In this document: positions 46,038 to 56,791 of the stretch, in pieces
Position numbering within the stretch: position 1 is the first letter of the stretch
Layout of the letters: each line of letters opens with the position of its first letter
Assembly: GCF_028502605.1 (NCBI RefSeq)
Contig: NC_079236.1
Location: 62,001 to 126,000, forward strand
Reading direction: 5' to 3'
DNA from: Trichoderma breve
Lineage: Eukaryota; Ascomycota; Sordariomycetes; Hypocreales; Hypocreaceae
Length of the DNA: 64,000 nucleotides
Notes under the pieces: model-generated
What the model saw: the letters and a program-made list of their open reading frames with translations, nothing else
Told to the model about the DNA's origin: nothing
Databases searched by the model: none
Position numbers and translations under genes: made by a program

Positions 46038-47045
46038 ATGGCTTCAACCATAGAGAAAGCTCCGCCTTTTACGATTCAATTGGTTGGCCCGACCGTCGAA
46101 GAGTTTAACAGGGATACGCAAGACGCAGCACAACTGGCGAGAATCTTGCCAGCAACCGCTCGCTCTGGGAGAGACGAGATCTTTGGCCCTACCAGCGACT
46201 TACAAGAATTCTTGCAGCAAGAGCTTTTTGTGAGAAAGATTAATGCTGTTCAAGATTGGTTGTGGGCCTGCGGCCGACCTATGCCTCCTCGGCCCCTGCA
46301 TCACCAACGAGTGCTCTCCCGAGACATTATTGTTACAGAGAACCCGGAACTGCATCTCATATGGGGTCCTCAAGGAATTCACTTGAAGCCACTGCCGGAA
46401 TATCTACTAGACTCCTATTTTTGGAAACAACACATTCTGTCAAATGCGAACCAAGAACACACTGAGCTGGAGCAATGTGCTCGGGGATTTTTATTCTCGT
46501 ACTGTGCTCTCATCGGACACTATAGCGATTTCCGCATCGCACGCGAAAAAGGACTATTACCAGATGCCGTGACTTGGGAGTACTGGAAGATCCTTTCGAA
46601 TCAAATCTTGCAGCAACATTGCTATTCGACAGTCAACCCCAGGTACTGGTACGGCGAACTCCGGTTAGGGCGCTTGAACAAGGTATACCGGTTTCGAAAA
46701 GGTCATTTATTGAGAGGATATTCCAGGATATCTGGTTACGCCATTTACGGAGACTTGATTCGCGACAACTTTGCGTCACTAATTACCGTGCTTGGTTATG
46801 TGGTTATCGTCTTAACAGCAATGCAAGTCGGCCTGGCCACGGACAAATTGGTTTCCAACAGTGCCTTCCAAGCCGCTAGTTACGGTCTTACCATATTCTC
46901 CATCATTGCGCCACTAATTTCTGCTGTCGCTATTTTATTTTTTGTTTCCATTTGGGTAATTAGCAATTGGCGCGCTACGAAGAACTTTGAGAAACGGAGA
47001 TTCGTGGAAATGGGAGTAGAGCCGTTTTGGCGGGATAAGTACTAA
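46038..47045 (+). CDS. Uncharacterised two-pass membrane protein, fungal DUF6601-like
   Basis: A single exon encodes 335 residues. The N-terminal two thirds are soluble and Trp-, His- and Arg-rich, with the segments AVQDWLWACGRPMPPRPLHH, LHLIWGPQGIHLKPLPEYLL and NPRYWYGELRLGRLNKVYRF. Two membrane helices follow at about 243-262 and 278-305, and the end is a basic tail (NWRATKNFEKRRF). From memory this fits a widespread, functionally uncharacterised ascomycete family (I believe DUF6601); no catalytic motif is visible. It is transcribed away from the NLR gene and towards cbh1. Topology suggests a membrane-anchored protein with a large cytosolic domain. Confidence 0.8.
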   Translation: MASTIEKAPPFTIQLVGPTVEEFNRDTQDAAQLARILPATARSGRDEIFGPTSDLQEFLQQELFVRKINAVQDWLWACGRPMPPRPLHHQRVLSRDIIVTENPELHLIWGPQGIHLKPLPEYLLDSYFWKQHILSNANQEHTELEQCARGFLFSYCALIGHYSDFRIAREKGLLPDAVTWEYWKILSNQILQQHCYSTVNPRYWYGELRLGRLNKVYRFRKGHLLRGYSRISGYAIYGDLIRDNFASLITVLGYVVIVLTAMQVGLATDKLVSNSAFQAASYGLTIFSIIAPLISAVAILFFVSIWVISNWRATKNFEKRRFVEMGVEPFWRDKY

Positions 47046-47345
47046 TGATCGAAAAGTTGTCATGTAGCCCAAAAAAGAGAATCAGTAGCTCAGCAAATAT
47101 ACTTTTGTAAAGAGTTCCATGTTCTTTCTATATAATGCTTTTATAGCAAGGGGTCAATATTCTTTGCGAAAGCCAGTTTTGCCCAGCAGCTAAGCATTCA
47201 TCGCAACACCAAACAGCCATAGTTCCAATCAAATGACCGTCTTTGCTAGCATCAGAAGTAGATACAATAAAAATAAATCCTACATCTAGTTGAAGATGAG
47301 ACAATTCATCTACAGCCTAACATCTCAAGCCGCCACCAAAGCACC

Positions 47346-48985
47346 TTACAGGCACTGAGAGTAGAATGGGTTCAGAACCTGGCAAGTGTAGCCGCTAGCG
47401 CATCTGGTAGGTCCGGTCCAGCCAGTTCCACCACACTGGCCGTAGTGAGTCTGGGTGGCGGTGGGGGAGCTTCCAGTGCTGGACGGGGGTGCCCGAGTGG
47501 TCGAAGTGCCGGGAGGGTTGCTGCCAGTGTTGCCGCCAGTGCTGCCAATGGGTCCGAAGCGGATGTTGGAGTAGATAACCTTGGAGTTGGGAGACTGAGC
47601 TTCGACTTGGGCGGGAACACCAGAGCTGGTAGAGCAGCTTCCTCGCTTGGCGCCGGGGGTGGAAGCAGTGGCGTTTGTTGGGTAGGTGGAATCCAACCAA
47701 AGCATGTTGACCGCGTACTGCGTGAACCAGTCAGTAATGTAACAGAAATCATATCAACTATTATGTTATAAACTCACATCATCCCACAAGCTCATGACCA
47801 AGACCATTCCGCCCTGGAATGCCTTGTTGATCTGAGCAAGGCCGCCCTTGTCTGTGAATGAGGTGCCGCCAAAAGCTGTCTGCTCAGCTGCACAGTAGGC
47901 GGTGTTGATCGTGTTGCCAGAGTAGCTGCCGACTGAAGCGCTGGGCTGCTGGAACTTGACTCCATTCTGGACATAGTATCGGCTAATTGAACCGTCGGTG
48001 GCGAACTGGGTCACGACGGTCAACTTCTTGGTGGTGTCAAGAGTGAATGATGAACCGGGTCCGTAGAAGGAGGTGTTGCCCAGGCGGTATGGGTTCCAGT
48101 CGCAGCCATCAGGGTCGCAGGTTCCGCCATATCGGTCATTGGAGTAGGTTCCACCGCAAGAATCGCCGCTGCACATTGTCTGGCCGACAGTCTCGCAAGG
48201 GTGAGGAGTAAGAGCCTCAGAAATGGAGTTTGCCTCCCAGATATCCATCTCGGAGCAGCAGCTTCCGTGACCACCAACACCAGTGTTGGCGTTGTTGGAA
48301 GAAGGCTCCCAACCCTCAACGTTGGCCTGACCGTTGATGAACTTCAGGTCACGAGGGCACTGGCTGTCACAGTAACCTGTGCCGTATTTGGCACCGGCAG
48401 CATTGCCTGGGTACTTGCTCTGGCCACCATCGGCATCCATGGAGACGAAGTACAGCGCTCCGTTCAAGCCACAACTAGCAATGAATTAGTCTGCGAACTG
48501 TGAAACCAACTGTGATGTTAGATGGTGATTACTTACGGCAGTTGGGAAACATCAACGTCAAAAGAGAACTCGTTGCCAGAGAGTGTGAACTCCTGGTAAG
48601 TGGTATCAGTTGCCATCAAGTAAAGACGGGCGCCGACATTCGACTGAGTAACAAATTGAATGGTGAGAGCGTCGCCGCTGGTGGTGACTCCGTAAGTGCC
48701 CGAGTAGTTGGCTCCATCCAAACAACAGTTCTTAGCACAAGTCGCATCGTCGGGGCACAAGGTTGAGCTCCAGGTGTTGCCATCGTAGCAGTTGGTGGTG
48801 CTCTTGGTATCGTGAGTCCAACGCCAGTTGGCATCAAGAACCACGGAACCTGATTGAGCTGTGCAACCGGAAGCTGTGCATTTCTGCCATGTCAGAGGTG
48901 GGTGAGTCTCCGCTTGTTGGGTGCAGACCTGCTGAGCACGAGCAGCAGCCAGGAAGGCCGAGATGGCGGCCAATTTCTGATACAT
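47346..48985 (-). CDS. cbh1: Cellobiohydrolase I, GH7 (Cel7A)
   Basis: Three exons (48985-48537, 48474-47778, 47717-47346) join in phase to 505 residues. Residues 1-17 are the signal peptide. The GH7 catalytic domain runs to about residue 445 and carries the EMDIWEANS motif with nucleophile Glu225, Asp227 and acid/base Glu230 (208, 210 and 213 in the mature protein). A Pro/Ser/Thr/Gly linker leads to a C-terminal CBM1 ([13 protein letters not shown] to the end). The enzyme releases cellobiose processively from the reducing ends of cellulose and is the main secreted cellulase of Trichoderma. Sequence and length match the Harzianum-clade form, with a shorter loop region than T. reesei. The signal-peptide ATG at 48985 is chosen; an in-frame upstream ATG exists in the leader. 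Expression is expected to be induced by cellulose and repressed by glucose. Confidence 0.98.
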
Positions 48986-49106
48986 GATGTTCAGCCTTTC
49001 GTTACTTGAGATGATGTACACAAAGATGATGTGTAAGACTCTTGGAGTATCCGAGCTGATAGAGAGATGGAGAGAGAGATGGAGATACGGCGGAAAGATC
49101 TTGGAC

Positions 49107-49115
49107 TATATATAA
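49107..49115 (-). promoter_or_regulatory. TATA box of cbh1
   Basis: The stretch TATATATAA, TTATATATA on the gene's strand, lies about 122-130 bp before the cbh1 ATG. Confidence 0.5.
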
Positions 49116-49658
49116 TTTTCTTGCCACACACATGAGAATAATGAGGCTATCTTCGCCGGCTATTATTCCTGCCTAAGCTTCTAATTCACATGGTCAATCG
49201 GCACTACAACCTGGTCATTTACCTGCAATATCCATTTTGCTGCACGGCAAAAGCAACAATGCACTCCTACCACACCGAATACCTTCCGATCACTAACTAG
49301 TTTGAAGGCCCGATTTCCTTAGGCAGATTAAGTTGGTTCAATTGCCTGTACAGAGAAACCCCGGTATATTTCGAGTACATACTCCAGTGATCACGGCCCG
49401 GCAATGATTCACAGGTCTCGATACGAAACCTCATAAATTATTATCTACTTCATTGCTTTTTGGCTACCAAACTTCTCAGCCAATCAAGTAGCTAACCGGA
49501 TATGATGACACAGAATTCACTCGATGCTTTATGTTTTACTTAGCATCATCTGTCTTATTGTTGGTCCTGTTATTGGAACCTCTTCATACACTATTGCTGC
49601 AAAAGCAACCAACGGCTCTCGGACAAAGTGAGATTAGAGATGAGCGGAAGAGAACAAC

Positions 49659-49672
49659 GTGGGGAAGTGGGG
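49659..49672 (+). promoter_or_regulatory. Paired GTGGGG sites, candidate Cre1 operator
   Basis: GTGGGG at 49659-49664 and again at 49667-49672, two bases apart, fit the SYGGRG consensus of the carbon catabolite repressor Cre1. They lie about 675-690 bp upstream of the cbh1 ATG. Double sites are the functional form known in Trichoderma cellulase promoters. Binding here is inferred. Confidence 0.6.
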
Positions 49673-49713
49673 CCTATCCTTTCTTCTGTAACCTTCTTAG
49701 TAGTTGCTAAATG

Positions 49714-49788
49714 TTTAGCCACTTAATTGGTGAATTTTTAGCCGCTAGTTTATAATATCTTTAGCCAATAGCCCATCTACTTTTAGCC
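49714..49788 (-). promoter_or_regulatory. Cluster of four GGCTAAA boxes, candidate Xyr1 sites
   Basis: TTTAGCC on the plus strand (GGCTAAA on the cbh1 strand) occurs at 49714-49720, 49737-49743, 49760-49766 and 49782-49788, all in the same orientation and spaced about 22-23 bp, close to two helical turns. GGC(A/T)3 or GGCTAA is the binding site of Xyr1, the main cellulase and xylanase activator. The cluster lies about 730-800 bp before the cbh1 ATG, next to the paired GTGGGG sites. A further TTAGCC is at 50307-50312. Confidence 0.7.
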
Positions 49789-52700
49789 ACCGGTTTGTAG
49801 TCTTCCATAGCGTTGCATTGAGTGACTAAAACACACGATGAGACCCAATTGAAGGCAAGGGCCCAAAGCATTTCCTTGATTGAACACTTGTTATAAGTGG
49901 ATATACGGAATACGTTATCCATCATGTTCGTATCAGTGAATCTCGTGAAAGTTTTACCTTGAAGCTCTATGCTCTGACTACCTAGGTAGGCTGGGGAGCA
50001 TATATCTAATGCAGGACGGATTGTCGCAACCCAAAGTAAGTGGTAGCGAAAATGGAGAAAGCATAATTACCCAGTAAGAGACCGTGGCTATTGGCTGTAA
50101 GGCGGGGTACAGCAATCTCCAGGCTGAGCATCCCGGCCTCGTAAACTCCAAGGGCCCTTATTGCCTATTTAATTATTCCGTTTCGTTCCTCACAGGAATA
50201 TCCGAGCACAGTGACCTTGCATGGCTGTCGTCCGCCAATAGGAGGACTCCTGCTCCTGGATAAGATGAGGCTCGCCACTTATAGTTTCTGCCTCTATTGA
50301 GGCTGGTTAGCCTGATCTGTTACGGTTTGGTGTTTATTATAGCCGTTTTATAAAAGCTCTTCAGGCGTCTCCATTATGCGGATTGGCCGAAAGTTTCGGG
50401 GTATTGTAAAGTCACATTTCATGAACGGATAAACCGATCTACCTCATATCCACTTGGGGCGTTATATTTGTATCAAGATACGCATGTTTTTGGGTCGGTT
50501 CTAGCTTCGTCATTTCTGATCACCGACAAGCGGCTGAGCCGTTACCTATAGTCATATATATATTAAAGCAAAGATGGGCCGTCTACTAACTCGACATGTT
50601 CTTTATTTCTCATGCTGACCTTTATCATATTGCTTATCGGTATAAGCGACTGCACATCATTGACCACGTGTCAGAGTCCAGTCACACAGGATATGCCTCC
50701 TTCTTCTTTGAACCCGGATAGGGGCATCTGAGTTATCAACTAGCAAGCTAGGTGGCTGAAGAGATTGAATAAAGGATATAAGAAGGAGCCGCCGGCCCTT
50801 TATTTCCAGGGAGGTCAGAGATAAATACAGTCCTTTGTGTAACCCTAGCTGCGTGGTCCGTGAGAATGACGGTGCTGCCTTCAACCCTGACTCTCTCACT
50901 CTTCCTTTGAGCCGCCGTTCCTGACACCACGAGGTGATTTTACGGATGCATCCTTTACATCTCATGAGGTACACTTGGGCATTCGGCAATCGATACACAC
51001 TGACAGATGAGTCCGAGAAAAAATACCAAATTGTTGAACTATGAGCTGAAATTATCGGCAAAGAGAACTGACAAGAATATGTGACGTATTCAAGTGAAAA
51101 TATGCATCGAAACATCATTGTAAGAGAATATTTGTTTTGCTCGTATAGTATTGGTATTTTCCCATCTTATACTTTCATGGAGACTTCTTCCCATTGTCAA
51201 AGAATGTGGTACAACCTCATACTCTGCTTATACCAGCTTCAAAATATGTGCATATTCGGTACTATTGAGTTGATGCATATCTAATCCGGAGTATCGGAAA
51301 CCAATAGGAAACATTCCTACATGTGCTCCATGGCAATTTAAATACCGTTATATGTGGTGTCATAAAGCTTAGAGCTCCATGTAAAATGTAAAATGCACTT
51401 GTACATATGGCTGAGTTTCATGCACTTTGTGAGGTACTATTTCTACCATAATGGTAGGTTTTTCACGTAGCTCTGACGCTCGTTCATGATAGTGGATTCA
51501 AGTAAAGCATCAAAAATAAGTAAAATGACAAAGAAGCCCTCAAACTCCCTTTGTAAATGAACGTTATCTCTATGCTGCAACTATCTGTTCGACAAATACG
51601 TTTGATAAGACACGTTTCACGTGGGTTTTCAAGCGCAATCAAGATTTTGCATATCAATACCCTACAAGATGATTCTAGATGCTATCCCCAGCACTGCCGA
51701 TGTCGTTATAGATGATGATCATTATCTTAAACGTCGTGTCAGTATAGATACGGTACCGTACAGATATACTGTAGACTGGATGAAATAGTAGCTGAAGGCA
51801 GTATGAAGACTATGCGTATCCTTCTTCATATCTGGATTATTAGGAACATGCTTACATCGTTTAATGTATGTTTATCAGTAAATATGACATATATCTTTAT
51901 ATCTAAGCTTACTCAGCTAGCATATATCCGTCTATTTAAAGAAATAATCGCATTTGTCGAACTCGGGGGAGTCATAGGTCATTGGTAGAAAAGGTCTCAC
52001 TTTCTGCCAAGAAGAAATGTCCCTCTGCAAAGGAAACCCCATTTTTCACCTACTGTACAAGTAGTAATTTAGTATCATCAACTCATCTACTTATTGGCTG
52101 TATAAGTCTTTACATTTATAAGTTCAACAAAGATACTTCGAGACGCTTGGGCAAATAGGCACCACTGTACGGATCATTCTGCCAAATATCGACCATGTAG
52201 TACCGTGTAGTCAATTTAACCCCACGCATATGATGCACCGAGTTGATTGGAGACTAATAGAGGGAAAAGGGAAGCACAATGAGGGAAAGCGGTAGTTAGA
52301 GTTACTATGGACAATGAAGAGGTAAAGAAGATCGAGTATGACAATTTTAACACGCCTCCGTTTCCAATGTATAACAAACCCTTTGAATCGGAAAGACAAT
52401 ACATTTACAACTTGGTGAATAAGCAAGTACCAAATCCAACCAGATGTTCTGCGGCCTTTGATCACGACGCAACAGAGGTGGGCAACGAAGGCGTACATAT
52501 ACCTTTTGAGGTGATGTAGATGGGCAGCTGGCTAATTTGATTTGAAATATAAGCACAGCAAAGACAAACTATCTGTGTTGAGATCAACCAATGATGCACT
52601 TGTCCTCCAGCGCGTATGAGTCGACAAGAGGTAGGTGAAACTAGATGATGTCATGCCAGCAAATCCATGCTCAATGTTCAGCCACGGGCCTGATAACCAG

Positions 52701-53575
52701 TAATCAAGAATAAAAATGCTCTAGCCCTTGTTGCTCCAAGTTGATAAGGCATCGCGGAAGCTACCAACTTAAGTAGGTAGCTGTAAAACGAACACAGGAT
52801 ATTGAAGCCAATCATCTGCTGTCAAGCCGCTTTCCTGTTTTGGACATGGAGAAATCGGAACATCGGCATCGAGTTTGGTGGTTGTCTGAGCAAACTAGCC
52901 AGGATCGGTACCTAACCCGCGTAAATAAGGAAGGTGAATAGTCTCCGATAGCTACTCCGATAGGGCAAGATCGCCAAGCCACAATCTTATAAAAGAATGC
53001 TTAAACATTGAGTTATCTCCCCCAGTCGCGTAATAACCATAATCGTGATGTTCAAGATGAGCGTTATATCTTCCGAGTAGAGACCAAAAAAGCTTGTGAA
53101 ACGTTTTCCTTTACAGCCTCATCTTTCTCTGTATTGTCTCCCCATAAAAACTATGCCGTCAAATGCCAAGCCAAGCGAACATACGTAGCGAGGATGTACG
53201 GCTTCTCGGCACGTCTACATGGTCTTCCACTTGTCCCGGCGCCGCTCCCCACCACCATTTCCTCTGTAGGGTGTGGTAGCATGTATACTGCATTTGGATT
53301 GTTTTCTGCGTAAAGAACTTATGTAGCAGCAAGCTTCGCGTTGGGCACTTCAACCTCATGGTGGCGTAAATGCAATGTTATTATCGCGTATGGGCCTCGT
53401 ACTGGTCTTAATACGGAATCTCGTTTCCAATGATAGCTCGGAGATGTTTTTCAAGAGGGAAGGTGTACCGCAATTTGTTGCACGATACCAATGCATCTTG
53501 AATTGGAGCTTCCCGGCCTTGCAGTGGCCTGGAGATTAGGAAGAGATATCTCTTATTTACCTGGGTCGACGCAAA

Positions 53576-53583
53576 TATAAATA
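53576..53583 (+). promoter_or_regulatory. TATA box of the glutamic peptidase gene
   Basis: TATAAATA sits about 111-118 bp before the ATG at 53694, followed by a CT/CA-rich leader typical of highly expressed fungal genes. Confidence 0.5.
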
Positions 53584-53693
53584 CAGCACTGTTCCCTCGT
53601 TGATATATCTTCCAACCTCATCACAGAGTCTTCACACAGCACACTTGATCTGCCAACTCTCTTCGAGAAACTCCTTGATCTTCATCGCCCAAC

Positions 53694-54517
53694 ATGATGT
53701 TCATCGCTAGCATTGCCCTCTCGGCGCTTCTTTGCGCCGATGCCGCACTGGCCGGTGTTGCTCAGAACCGAGGCCTGGCTGCTCGTCTTGCTCGCCGTGC
53801 TGGTCGCCGTTCAGCTCCCATGAGGAACAACACCAGCCATGCTACTGTCCAGTCTAACTGGGGTGGTGCCATTCTTGGTGGCTCAGGCTTTACCGCAGCT
53901 TCAGCAACTGTCACTGTGCCCAGAGGCGGCGGTGGTTCAAGTGCCGCAGGTTCTGCTTGGGTCGGCATTGACGGTGCCACCTGTGACACCGCCATCTTGC
54001 AGACTGGTTTCGATTTCTACGGTGACGGCACATATGACGCTTGGTATGAGTGGTACCCTGAGTTTGCTGGTAAGTGCTCTTATCATGGCTTCCAAAAAGG
54101 ATGGCGGTTTAACTTGCAACAGCCGATTTCTCCGGCATTGATATCAGCGAGGGCGACCAGATTGCCATGTCCGTTGTGGCTACATCCCTGACCGGCGGCT
54201 CTGCCACTCTTCAGAACCTGTCCACGGGTCAAAAGGTGACTCAAACCTTCAGCCGCGTCACTGCAGGCTCTCTTTGCGAAACCAGTGCCGAGTTCATCAT
54301 TGAGGACTTCGAGGAATGCAACTCAAATGGTAGCAACTGCCAGCCGGTTCCATTTGCCTCTTTCAGCCCTGCTATTCAGTTCACCTCTGCTTCAGCTACA
54401 CGAAATGGACAGAAGGTCTCTCTCAGCGGTGCTGAACTCAGCGAGGTCATTGTCAACAACAAGGATTTGACCAGGTGCTCTGTCTCTGGCAGCACTCTCT
54501 CTTGCTCTTACGTCTAA
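53694..54517 (+). CDS. Secreted glutamic (eqolisin, A4/G1) peptidase
   Basis: Two exons (53694-54069 and 54123-54517) join in phase to 256 residues. The signal peptide ends near residue 20, followed by a short basic propeptide (AARLARRAGRRSAP). The mature part carries SNWGGAIL, the sandwich core WVGIDG and the two catalytic regions of eqolisins: the glutamine in AILQTGFDFYG (Gln103) and the glutamate in ETSAEFIIEDFEEC (Glu182). Eqolisins are acid-acting, pepstatin-insensitive extracellular endopeptidases, and the length fits. No cluster partners; the gene stands alone on its strand with a clear TATA box. A second ATG at codon 2 could be the true start. Confidence 0.92.
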
Positions 54518-55681
54518 GGAATAACTACGAGCAGAATGGGGAAATTGGGATGGGTCTAGCTGGGATGTTTCTTGATCAGCTGCTCTGTTCTATGATGTCT
54601 CCACAAGAAAAGTTAAAAAAAGATTTGTTGTTTACTACATACTAGTCAAGAATTGTAGATAGACAAATAAATCCTTCCATATACAAAAACCCCATCGTAG
54701 GTGGGATATATATCTCTTACCATAACCATCAAAATGACCCACATCCATTCTCCCACCATCGCGAACATTGTTCCCGAGGTCTCACATTACTCCGATTACG
54801 ATCAACGAAGCCATGGTGTGCGAGAGTACAGTTGCATAGATAATATTGATGGGCAAAAGTAATGCAACTATTGATCAGCCACCCGAGGTCGAAGCACCCC
54901 TTTGAGCTAGAATATAATGCCACATGAAAGTCGGACATTCATATTGGGATACGAGCCCTTCATTTTAGCATAGTAATGACTTTGAACAGGCTTAATTTAT
55001 CGTTGATATAAGCGGCTGCTTACGTGTAAGACATCACATACGCTGCGCTCTTCCGCAACGGCCGAATTGTTTCCTTAACCTTTCCTAAAACCTCCATAAA
55101 ATAACCATAAACTAAAATTGTACCCGGAATTTAATCTTACATGTGTTTAAATGCGTTACGCAACCGAGGTGGTAGTAAAATACTATGGGTACAAAAACGG
55201 CCACAATAAATGCAGGGCAAATACGCAGCCTCGCGAATGTATAGTACTCTTCCCTCTTCCCAAAAACCGAGGTTCAGCACTAAGCAGTCTTACTTTGACT
55301 TAGTAAGGTTCTGATTGTAGTCTAACAGCCGGTTTCTCTAAATACCTACATGAGGAAAATTATACATGGTGCTGTATCACCTACTGCGTATTATAGAGTT
55401 TTGGCTTTAGACAGCATCCGCCCGCAACTCTCTTGACCTTTATCATTTCAACTGCCAGAATTCTTCTATCGAACGATTGTGCCGCAGAAATAAATAGATA
55501 TGACGCGGCTTTGTATGACTAGCCGTCAGCTTTCCGAGGTTGTGAATGAAGCTACCTACGTACTGGATATGAAGTCTATAAATTGAGCTCCTGCTGTCTA
55601 TTCCAACAAAGGGTGAATGATAAAGACTTATCTCGCTAATTGCTTCTAACATCTTAATAATTGCAAACTGGCTTGAATAAA
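54518..55681. other. Intergenic, no gene seen
   Basis: 1.2 kb of AT-rich DNA after the peptidase gene and before the methyltransferase. Minus-strand frames at 54729-54938 and 55443-55691 show no features. Confidence 0.5.
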
Positions 55682-56791
55682 ATGGCTGCAACCGACGATT
55701 ACGTGTTTACAAGAGACTATGCAGAGGGATTGAGGTGAGTTAAATGATCTTCGCCTGGGTTTGAGCAGAAATGCAAGAACTTTTGAACTTTTAAGTCTAG
55801 TACTGATCAATAGATGGCTGACCTTTCATCAGACTGGAAACTCAACACCTCTTATGGAACATTCACAATGGCTACACAATCAATCCCAAAATTCCAATTA
55901 CTCCTCGAACAAAGATTGCAGATGTCGGGACAGGAACAGGGTAAACCTTCTTAATTGAGCTCTGTTGGAAATACCTATGCTTATTTTGACGATAGCGTGT
56001 GGCTTCTGGATGTGGCTACTCAGGTTCCCCCAACCGTGCAGCTTGATGGCTTCGATATTTCGGACGGGCAATTTCCGCACAAGTCGAACATACCCGATAA
56101 CGTAAATTTTCGAATAATGGACGCTTTATCTGAAGTTCCAGGCGATCTTGTCGAAAAATATGACGTCGTTCATATTCGATATCTCGGACCTATAGTGAAA
56201 AGAGGCAATGTGGAGCCAGTAATTCAACACGCAATGCAATTGTTGAGTAAGTTGCCAAACTATGAGACTCATATTTAAGTACCCTCATATAGTATAATAA
56301 CTTCTAAGCTGTTAAATCGATAGAAGTCGGCGGGTATCTACAGTGGGAGGAAGCTGACCTTACCCGCAACAAGCTGTGTATCAAAGGGCCCGAAGCAGAG
56401 GCTTTTTATGCTTTTGCTAGTCTTGGATACGACACTTTGGACTTTACTTTCTCGTAAGTCTTGAACACAGGTAACCATTTATTGATTTGATACATCTGCT
56501 AACCCATTATGTAGATGGGTAGAGGATCTTCCTATCCGCTTGAATCAGGCCGGTTTCGAAGTGCTGAAGTTTAGAAATGATCAATTGCCGCAGGCTATGG
56601 CTCCACTAGTGACTAGAACGTTTGTTTTGACTCATGTTGCGGGTATAGATGCTTTTTATAAGAGTGGTCATGAGTCTCTGCCACCTCGGCATGAAGCTGA
56701 TGCTTTATTGGCGGCGCTAATTGGGGCAGTTAAGAAGGGAGCGGCGATTTACCCAACACAAGTTAGTTTACTCGCCCGAAAGTCGGCTTGA
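55682..56791 (+). CDS. LaeA-like SAM methyltransferase
   Basis: Five exons (55682-55734, 55833-55940, 55996-56246, 56324-56453, 56515-56791) join in phase to 272 residues. SAM motif I is IADVGTGTG (46-54), preceded by LLWNIHNGYTINPKIP, the typical lead-in of LaeA/TAM-type methyltransferases. Then come QLDGFDISDGQFP, DVVHIRYLGPIV and KVGGYLQWEEADL. The order and the last motif are characteristic of this group, which includes the secondary-metabolism regulator LaeA and many pathway O-methyltransferases. At 272 residues it is shorter than true LaeA (about 370), so a small-molecule methyltransferase is more likely. No backbone gene lies within several kilobases. Cytosolic or nuclear. Confidence 0.85.

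Larger units (their letters stand above)
48986..53693. other. Long cbh1 upstream region and gene-poor interval
   Basis: 4.7 kb with no convincing gene. The part within about 1.4 kb of cbh1 is its promoter (TATA, GGCTAAA cluster, paired GTGGGG, and a GGCAAAA near 49246). Frames at 50657-51118 (153 codons, minus), 51803-51988, 52211-52556 and 53008-53359 have no domains or splice partners. A purine-rich GAGAGATGG microsatellite lies at about 49060-49085. Confidence 0.5.

Noticed and set aside
47372..47771. Long overlapping frames inside the cbh1 3' exon
   Set aside because: Alternative frames of the GC-rich linker and CBM1 coding sequence.
50657..51118. 153-codon minus-strand frame upstream of cbh1
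   Set aside because: Composition changes along its length, no signal peptide or motif, no splice continuation, AT-rich setting.
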